Positions 1-5,323 of a DNA stretch of 5,323 nt are shown here, one piece after another. A program made the position numbers and the translations under genes. The notes below the pieces were generated by a model. That model saw only the letters and a program-made list of their open reading frames with translations. It did not search any database and had not been told where the DNA came from. Every line of letters starts with the position of its first letter. The stretch's first letter is position 1. The stretch spans positions 40,280 through 45,602 of the forward strand of contig NYWQ01000017.1 in assembly GCA_002685115.1 (NCBI GenBank), in the 5' to 3' direction. The stretch comes from Flavobacteriales bacterium (lineage in GTDB: Bacteria; Bacteroidota; Bacteroidia; Flavobacteriales; UBA7430).

Positions 1-185
1 GAGGAAGCCTCTTTAGTATTGAACTTTAAAATTTGAAGAGCTTTGTTTACCTCAACTCCACGTACCAAATCAGCCACAAGACGCATTTTTCTTGGGGAAG
101 TAGGGCAATTATTGAGCTTAGCAAAAGCAACGTTTGCACGAGCTTCTTTCATCGCTACTGCCGTATTATGTTTTCTTTTTCCCAT
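1..185 (-). CDS. rplV: 50S ribosomal protein L22, N-terminal part (runs off left edge)
   Basis: L22 binds 23S rRNA and sends a long beta-hairpin down to the wall of the peptide exit tunnel. Only the first 61 codons (plus two bases) are in the window, and the frame is still open at base 1, so the hairpin, which lies further toward the C-terminus, is not visible. The translation starts [10 protein letters not shown], followed by an alanine-rich helix. The family core [15 protein letters not shown] is at about residues 29-43, followed by a helix [11 protein letters not shown]. The basic N-terminal extension before the core is longer than in E. coli L22 and resembles Bacteroidota L22 proteins. 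The ATG at 185-183 is preferred over the in-frame Met at codon 12 because it keeps this extension and lies 17 bases after the rpsS stop. The upstream gap has no Shine-Dalgarno-like sequence. Truncation is due to the window edge and is not a sign of a broken gene. Confidence 0.93.
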   Translation of the reverse strand, partial: MGKRKHNTAVAMKEARANVAFAKLNNCPTSPRKMRLVADLVRGVEVNKALQILKFNTKEAS

Positions 186-202
186 GATTAAGGCTAATAA
201 TG

Positions 203-481
203 TTATCTTCTTCCTTTATCTTTCTTACCACCGTGACCTCTGTAAGTACGTGTAAGAGAAAACTCTCCTAACTTGTGCCCTACCATGTTCTCGGTAACAA
301 AAACAGGAATAAACTGACGACCATTGTGTACTGCTATTGTTTGACCAACAAAATCAGGCGTAATCATCGAGGCTCTAGACCAAGTTTTGATTACCGATTT
401 TTTGCTAGCCTCAACATTTGCTAAAACTTTCTTTTCTAGCTTGAAGTGTACGAAAGGTCCTTTCTTTAGTGAACGCGCCAT
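203..481 (-). CDS. rpsS: 30S ribosomal protein S19
   Basis: S19 is a small-subunit head protein that partners with S13 near the A-site finger contact with the large subunit. The 92-residue product matches the family's usual length of about 92. It begins [10 protein letters not shown], the characteristic N-terminus. The family signature is at about residues 52-74: [20 protein letters not shown] followed by GEF. It continues into the conserved [10 protein letters not shown] and ends in a short basic tail (KKDKGRR). The start lies 6 bases after the rplB stop, with the leader AAAGTT and no Shine-Dalgarno core, so translation is probably coupled to L2. The stop is TAA. Position between L2 and L22 is the conserved one. 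No anomalies seen. Confidence 0.98.
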   Translation of the reverse strand: MARSLKKGPFVHFKLEKKVLANVEASKKSVIKTWSRASMITPDFVGQTIAVHNGRQFIPVFVTENMVGHKLGEFSLTRTYRGHGGKKDKGRR

Positions 482-487
482 AACTTT

Positions 488-1312
<825 letters not shown>

Positions 1313-1319
1313 AACTTAT

Positions 1320-1610
1320 TTAAATATTGCTATAAAAATCAATACTCTCTCCATCAGCTACATCAACTATAGCTTTCTTGTAAGAAGAAGTTCTACCACT
1401 AATAACGCCACCTTTCGTGTTACGAGACTTAGCTTTACCAGGGTAAATCATTGTTCTTACTTTCTCTACAGACACGCCGTACATTTTCTCTACAGCGTCC
1501 TTGATTTCAAGCTTATTAGCTCTTCTATCAACAACAAAACCAAAGCGATTATTCTTTTCGCTTGCTTCTGTCATCTTTTCGGTTATTACCGGTTTTATAA
1601 GAATGTTCAT
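1320..1610 (-). CDS. rplW: 50S ribosomal protein L23
   Basis: L23 sits at the mouth of the peptide exit tunnel and is the docking site for trigger factor and the signal recognition particle. The 96-residue product begins MNILIKPVITEK, a compact start that lacks a few N-terminal residues present in E. coli L23. Glu11 in the ITEK motif aligns with E. coli Glu18, the residue known to contact trigger factor, so chaperone docking is probably preserved (inference). The middle segment NKLEIKDAVEKMYGVSVEKV (residues 32-51) is the typical helix-strand part of the fold. The flexible basic loop PGKAKSRNTKGGVISGRTSS follows at 57-76. The C-terminus DFYSNI matches the usual short hydrophobic end. It starts 7 bases after the rplD stop and ends 7 bases before rplB; no Shine-Dalgarno is visible. 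Confidence 0.97.
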   Translation of the reverse strand: MNILIKPVITEKMTEASEKNNRFGFVVDRRANKLEIKDAVEKMYGVSVEKVRTMIYPGKAKSRNTKGGVISGRTSSYKKAIVDVADGESIDFYSNI

Positions 1611-1617
1611 CGTCTGT

Positions 1618-2244
1618 TTAGCTTAAAATGTTCTCAATCTTCTCTACAGCACCTTCCGTTAATAAAACAGTACCAGAGTTAAGTATTTTGTAAGTACTTA
1701 ATTCAGAGGCTGTTATAACTTGTGTGTATTGTAAATTTCGCGAGGACAAATATACATTTTTATTTGAATCTCCAAGCACTAACAGGGTTTTTCTCGTATT
1801 TAAACCTAAATTAGAAATCATATCTGAATAAGCTGAAGTTTTGGGAGCGTCAAAGTTGACATTTTCCATAACGACAATAGCGTTCTCTTTTGCCTTAATA
1901 CTGAAGGCAGATTTACGTGCTAATGACTTTAACTTCTTATTCAGTTTGAATGAATAATTTCTAGGACGAGGTCCAAATACGCGACCACCACCACGAAACA
2001 CAGGAGATTTAATACTCCCTGCACGTGCAGTACCCGTACCTTTTTGCTTTTTAATTTTTCTTGTACTACCTGTAATCTCAGCACGTTCTTTAGATTTATG
2101 AGTACCTTGGCGTTGGTTAGCCAAGTATTGCTTCACATCTAAATAAACTGCATGATCATTAGGCTCGATCGCGTAGATCGCATCGGTTAAAGATACTTTT
2201 CTACCAGTATCTTTTCCCTTAATGTCTAAAACTACTGCTTCCAT
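1618..2244 (-). CDS. rplD: 50S ribosomal protein L4
   Basis: L4 is an early-assembly 23S rRNA-binding protein whose extended loop reaches the exit-tunnel constriction with L22. In gamma-proteobacteria it also represses its own operon. The product is 208 residues, within the usual range (E. coli 201). The loop is evident at about 60-100: [20 protein letters not shown], then [15 protein letters not shown]. This is the region where macrolide-resistance substitutions are known in other bacteria; here [11 protein letters not shown] looks wild type. The C-terminal globular part includes [20 protein letters not shown] (152-171), the Rossmann-like segment that forms the surface domain. Its ATG overlaps the rplC stop by one base (TAATG), so reinitiation by the same ribosomes is likely. 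Whether it has any autoregulatory role in this organism cannot be judged, because no E. coli-type leader is present. Confidence 0.97.
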   Translation of the reverse strand: MEAVVLDIKGKDTGRKVSLTDAIYAIEPNDHAVYLDVKQYLANQRQGTHKSKERAEITGSTRKIKKQKGTGTARAGSIKSPVFRGGGRVFGPRPRNYSFKLNKKLKSLARKSAFSIKAKENAIVVMENVNFDAPKTSAYSDMISNLGLNTRKTLLVLGDSNKNVYLSSRNLQYTQVITASELSTYKILNSGTVLLTEGAVEKIENILS

Positions 2245-2246
2245 TA
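2242..2246 (-). promoter_or_regulatory. TAATG stop-start overlap between rplC and rplD
   Basis: On the minus strand the rplC stop TAA (2246-2244) and the rplD start ATG (2244-2242) share one base. This is the only overlap in the window. With no Shine-Dalgarno motif ahead of rplD, termination-reinitiation coupling is the likely way equal amounts of L3 and L4 are made. The overlap is seen directly; the coupling is inferred. Confidence 0.8.
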
Positions 2247-2861
2247 TTTCTCGATCGTTAAGAGTGAGTTTTTAGGTCCTGGTACAGAACCCTTAACAAC
2301 TAATAGGTTTTTATCCTTGATCACTTTTAAGACCTCTAGATTGGCTACAGTTACCTGATCACCTCCCATGCGTCCTGCCATGCGCATTCCTTTGAATACA
2401 CGTGCAGGATATGAAGCCGCACCAATAGAACCCGGAGCACGTAAACGGTTATGCTGACCGTGCGTAGCATCACCTACACCACGGAAATTATAACGTTTTA
2501 CAACCCCTTGAAAACCTTTACCCTTTGAAACGCCAGTTACGTCAACATATTCACCTTCAGTGAAAAGCTCCACATCAACTACATCTCCTAAATTTAATTC
2601 TGATTCGAAACCTTCGAATTCTTGAACTTTAACTTTAGGGGTAGTTTTTGCTTTGGCAAAATGACCTGTAAGTGCTTTACCGGCATTTTTTGCTTTCTTC
2701 TCACCATAACCCAGCTGAATAGCCTCGTAACCATCTGTTTCGAGGGTTCTAACCTGTGTCACAACACAAGGACCAACTTCTAGAACGGTACAAGGAATAT
2801 TCTTTCCTTGCTCGTTAAAGATGCTCGTCATTCCTACTTTTTTTCCAATTAAACCTGGCAT
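2244..2861 (-). CDS. rplC: 50S ribosomal protein L3
   Basis: L3 is one of the first proteins to bind 23S rRNA and reaches the peptidyl-transferase centre with a central extension. The 205-residue product (E. coli 209) opens with [15 protein letters not shown], the family N-terminus. The signature region runs [20 protein letters not shown] (107-126), followed by [20 protein letters not shown] (131-150) and [14 protein letters not shown] (154-167). The loop tip reads GAASYPAR where E. coli has GQNQTPGK. The glutamine that E. coli PrmB methylates (Gln150) is therefore Ser150 here. The C-terminal strand [20 protein letters not shown] is typical. The start is 25 bases after rpsJ, the largest gap in the window, and is preceded by an A-rich stretch. 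The stop overlaps the rplD start. Confidence 0.98.
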   Translation of the reverse strand: MPGLIGKKVGMTSIFNEQGKNIPCTVLEVGPCVVTQVRTLETDGYEAIQLGYGEKKAKNAGKALTGHFAKAKTTPKVKVQEFEGFESELNLGDVVDVELFTEGEYVDVTGVSKGKGFQGVVKRYNFRGVGDATHGQHNRLRAPGSIGAASYPARVFKGMRMAGRMGGDQVTVANLEVLKVIKDKNLLVVKGSVPGPKNSLLTIEK

Positions 2862-2886
2862 TTTTGTTTATTTAATGGATGACTAA
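2862..2886 (-). promoter_or_regulatory. A-rich translation initiation region before rplC
   Basis: This 25-base gap between rpsJ and rplC is the longest non-coding stretch in the window. Read on the minus strand, it ends TAAATAAACAAAA directly before the ATG and has no GGAGG-like element. Such A-rich, Shine-Dalgarno-free leaders are known to support initiation in Bacteroidota. No hairpin or promoter element stands out in it. Confidence 0.55.
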
Positions 2887-3192
2887 TTAAACTTTAATCT
2901 CTACTTCAACACCGCTTGGCAACTCTAATCTCATTAAAGCATCAACTGTTTTTGATGAGGAGCTGTAGATGTCAAGTAAACGCTTGTAAGAGCTCAATTC
3001 GAACTGCTCACGAGCCTTCTTGTTCACGTGAGGTGAACGAAGTACTGTATAAATTCTTTTGTGTGTTGGTAATGGAATTGGTCCATTTACAACAGCACCT
3101 GTAGTCTTAACAGTTTTCACGATTTTCTCAGCAGACTTGTCTACTAAGTTGTGGTCGTAAGACTTTAGTTTGATTCTAATCTTTTGACTCAT
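2887..3192 (-). CDS. rpsJ: 30S ribosomal protein S10 (NusE)
   Basis: S10 is part of the small-subunit head. As NusE it also pairs with NusB in transcription antitermination and contacts NusG to link ribosome and RNA polymerase. The 101-residue product is close to the usual 101-105. The N-terminal strand [12 protein letters not shown] is typical. The signature around [20 protein letters not shown] (residues 33-52) is intact, followed by [13 protein letters not shown] (53-65), which includes part of the long loop inserted into the 30S head. It ends in the strand [11 protein letters not shown]. It begins 10 bases after the fusA stop, with leader TCCATATACA, so the long 5' leader that precedes rpsJ in E. 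coli is absent. The stop is TAA. Confidence 0.98.
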   Translation of the reverse strand: MSQKIRIKLKSYDHNLVDKSAEKIVKTVKTTGAVVNGPIPLPTHKRIYTVLRSPHVNKKAREQFELSSYKRLLDIYSSSSKTVDALMRLELPSGVEVEIKV

Positions 3193-3202
3193 TGTATATG
3201 GA

Positions 3203-5317
3203 TTAAGATTTACCGTTAACTTTAGTGATCACAGCTTCTGCAATGTTTCTTGGACAGTCATCGTAGTGCGAAAACTCCATAGTTGAAGTCGCTCTACCTG
3301 ACGTTACTGTACGTAGTGTTGTTACGTAACCAAACATTTCAGAAAGTGGAACAGTGGCTTTAATTACTTGCGCACCATTACGAGAGTCCATACCAGCTAC
3401 TTGACCTCTTCTACGATTCAAGTCAGCTACTACATCACCCATATTCGCTTCAGGTGTAACCACCTCAAGCTTCATAATAGGCTCTAATAATGTGGGTGTC
3501 GCTTTCTTACAAGCATCTTTGTATCCAAGTTTAGCTGCCAATTCAAAAGACAAAGCATCTGAATCTACTGCGTGGAATGATCCATCAAAAAGAGTTACTT
3601 GTAAACTATCCATTGGATAACCAGCCAAAGGACCGTTAACCATTGCTTGCTCAAATCCTTTTTGAACCGAAGGAATAAATTCTCTCGGTACAGAACCACC
3701 TTTAATTTTGTCTACGAACACCAATCCTTCTTTAACTTCTTCTCCTTCTGGAACCTCTACAGGGCCAATAGAAAATTGTATGTCGGCAAATTTACCTTTA
3801 CCACCGGATTGTTTTTTATACGTCTGTCTATGATCTATCGTTGCACGGATCGCCTCTTTGTATTGAACTTGAGGTTCACCTTGGTTACACTCTACCTTAA
3901 ATTCTCGCTTCATACGATCAATAAGAATGTCTAAGTGCAATTCACCCATACCTGAAATTACAGTTTGACCTGTATCTTGGTTAGTTGCAACACGGAATGT
4001 TGGATCTTCTTCAGATAATTTACCTAAAGCTAAACCCATTTTATCCATATCAGCCTTTGTTTTCGGCTCTACTGCAATACCAATTACCGGCTCAGGGAAA
4101 GACATCGATTCAAGAACAATTGGGTTCTTTTCTGAGTGAAGTGTATCTCCAGTACGGATGTCTTTAAATCCAACACCTGCACCAATATCACCTGCACCAA
4201 TATTATCAATAGCATTTTGCTTATTCGAATGCATCTGGAAGATACGAGAAATACGTTCTTTCTTACCAGTTCTTGAGTTCCAAATGTAAGAACCTGCATC
4301 TAAATTACCAGAATAAACTCTAAAGAAACACAAACGACCAACAAATGGATCCGTAGCGATTTTAAAAGCTAAGGCCGCAAATGGCTCATCAACATTTGGT
4401 TTACGTTCTTCTTGGGCTTCAGTATCAGGATTAGTACCAATGATAGACTCAACATCCATAGGAGATGGTAAAAATTCCATTACAGCATCTAATACTGCTT
4501 GCACTCCTTTGTTCTTGAATGCAGACCCACAGAACATTGGTGTAATCTTCATGTCGTGAACTGCTGCCTTAATAGCAGATTCCAATTCAGCTTCTGTAAT
4601 TGAATCTGGATCTTCAAAGAATTTCTCCATTAAGTTGTCGTCGTATTCGGCAACAGACTCAACTAATTTTTCTCTCCATTCAGCAACAACATCAACAAGA
4701 TCCTCTGGAATAGGGATTTCGTTGTAAGTCATACCTTGATCGTTGTTCTCCCAAGTTATTGCTTTGTTTGAAATAAGGTCAACTACACCACGGAAGGTCT
4801 CTTCTGCACCAATCGGTACTTGAAGAGGCACTGGATGCGCACCTAGTCGTTCCTTAACCTGGGCTACCACGTTAAAGAAATCAGCACCCGCACGATCCAT
4901 TTTATTAACGAACCCAATACGAGGCACGCTGTATTTATCGGCTTGACGCCATACTGTTTCAGATTGAGGTTCTACCCCACCTACTGCACAAAATAATGCA
5001 ACAGCACCATCTAATACACGTAATGATCGCTCTACCTCTACGGTAAAGTCAACGTGACCCGGAGTATCGATAATATTCATCTGATACCCATTGTCGCGGT
5101 AATTCCAGAAACAAGTTGTTGCAGCAGAGGTAATAGTAATACCACGTTCTTGCTCTTGCTCCATCCAGTCCATAGTCGCTGCACCATCGTGAACCTCACC
5201 AATTTTGTGAGAGACACCTGTATAGTACAAAATACGCTCGGTAGTTGTTGTTTTACCTGCATCGATATGCGCCATGATACCGATATTACGCGTAAATTTT
5301 AGATCTCTTTTAGCCAT
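3203..5317 (-). CDS. fusA: Translation elongation factor G (EF-G)
   Basis: EF-G is the cytosolic GTPase that moves tRNAs and mRNA after peptide bond formation and, with RRF, splits the ribosome. The 704-residue product is full length (E. coli 704). GTPase motifs are all present: G1 AHIDAGKT (16-23), switch I RGITIT (58-63), G3 DTPGH (84-88, catalytic His88), G4 NKMD (138-141) and G5 GSAF (264-267). Domain II begins near 311; domain III includes SEEDPTFRV (435-443) and GMGELHLDI (456-464). Domain IV runs from about 486, with its tip loop GSFHAVDSD (579-587) carrying His582, equivalent to E. coli His583. Domain V includes [19 protein letters not shown] (611-629). The intact catalytic set argues for the main EF-G and against a specialised or GTPase-independent paralogue. 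The start gives the canonical MAKRDL, six bases from the window edge (AAGAAG precedes it). rpsL and rpsG are expected upstream but are not visible. Confidence 0.99.
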   Translation of the reverse strand: MAKRDLKFTRNIGIMAHIDAGKTTTTERILYYTGVSHKIGEVHDGAATMDWMEQEQERGITITSAATTCFWNYRDNGYQMNIIDTPGHVDFTVEVERSLRVLDGAVALFCAVGGVEPQSETVWRQADKYSVPRIGFVNKMDRAGADFFNVVAQVKERLGAHPVPLQVPIGAEETFRGVVDLISNKAITWENNDQGMTYNEIPIPEDLVDVVAEWREKLVESVAEYDDNLMEKFFEDPDSITEAELESAIKAAVHDMKITPMFCGSAFKNKGVQAVLDAVMEFLPSPMDVESIIGTNPDTEAQEERKPNVDEPFAALAFKIATDPFVGRLCFFRVYSGNLDAGSYIWNSRTGKKERISRIFQMHSNKQNAIDNIGAGDIGAGVGFKDIRTGDTLHSEKNPIVLESMSFPEPVIGIAVEPKTKADMDKMGLALGKLSEEDPTFRVATNQDTGQTVISGMGELHLDILIDRMKREFKVECNQGEPQVQYKEAIRATIDHRQTYKKQSGGKGKFADIQFSIGPVEVPEGEEVKEGLVFVDKIKGGSVPREFIPSVQKGFEQAMVNGPLAGYPMDSLQVTLFDGSFHAVDSDALSFELAAKLGYKDACKKATPTLLEPIMKLEVVTPEANMGDVVADLNRRRGQVAGMDSRNGAQVIKATVPLSEMFGYVTTLRTVTSGRATSTMEFSHYDDCPRNIAEAVITKVNGKS

Positions 5318-5323
5318 CTTCTT

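Noticed and set aside
43..255. Plus-strand open frame of 70 codons
   Set aside because: It lies antisense across the ends of rplV and rpsS, has no recognisable protein family and no leader; it is a shadow of the conserved genes.
2838..2844. Run of seven A on the minus strand at the start of rplC, fitting a slippery A-AAA-AAA heptamer
   Set aside because: It encodes the conserved Lys-Lys of IGKKVG, the reading frame continues intact, and no stimulatory structure was apparent; a programmed frameshift is unlikely.
2916..3104. Plus-strand open frame of 62 codons antisense to rpsJ
   Set aside because: It is fully inside the S10 gene on the opposite strand, and its composition reflects the reverse complement of conserved S10 codons.
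3647..3934. Plus-strand open frame of 95 codons antisense to fusA
   Set aside because: It is rich in Phe, Arg and Tyr as expected from reverse-complemented Lys/Glu-rich codons, and overlaps an unmistakable EF-G domain IV coding region.
3985..4299. Short open frames on both strands inside fusA (3985-4167 plus, 4084-4299 minus)
   Set aside because: Both are out of frame with intact EF-G and show no family resemblance. The minus one is the fusA sequence read in another frame, and fusA shows no frameshift.
5054..5302. Open frames on both strands inside the 5' end of fusA (5054-5302 plus, 5077-5262 minus)
   Set aside because: They overlap the coding region for the conserved GTPase motifs and have no independent support.

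Overview
The window is a stretch of the main ribosomal-protein/translation-factor operon of a bacterium, read entirely from the minus strand (right to left in window coordinates). In transcription order it holds fusA (EF-G), rpsJ (S10), rplC (L3), rplD (L4), rplW (L23), rplB (L2), rpsS (S19) and the 5' part of rplV (L22), which runs off the left edge. Seven genes are complete and one is partial. Only about 78 bases lie outside genes. No RNA gene, mobile element, CRISPR array, terminator or recognisable promoter was found.

The organism is most likely a member of the Bacteroidota (Flavobacteriia/Cytophagia-like, lower rank unsure). Three things point there. The proteins carry phylum-typical sequence, such as the basic L22 N-terminus MGKRK and the L3 segment [15 protein letters not shown]. 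fusA is followed directly by rpsJ with no tuf between them. The gene starts are preceded by A/T-rich leaders instead of clear Shine-Dalgarno sequences. Base composition is moderately AT-rich, and all seven visible stop codons are TAA.

Layout: fusA fills the right 40% of the window and starts 6 bases from the right edge, so its usual upstream partners rpsL and rpsG are presumably just outside. The S10-type cluster follows in the order that is conserved across most bacteria. Gaps between genes are 10, 25, -1 (rplC/rplD overlap), 7, 7, 6 and 17 bases. This tight packing implies one polycistronic message and probable translational coupling.

The products work together on the ribosome. L2, L3, L4, L22 and L23 build the large-subunit core, peptidyl-transferase surroundings and exit tunnel. 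S10 and S19 belong to the small-subunit head. EF-G drives translocation.

This is an ordinary, highly conserved housekeeping region. I found no undescribed system. The points worth a second look are the fused str-S10 arrangement, the absence of room for an S10-type regulatory leader, the leader composition, and a few residue-level differences from E. coli.
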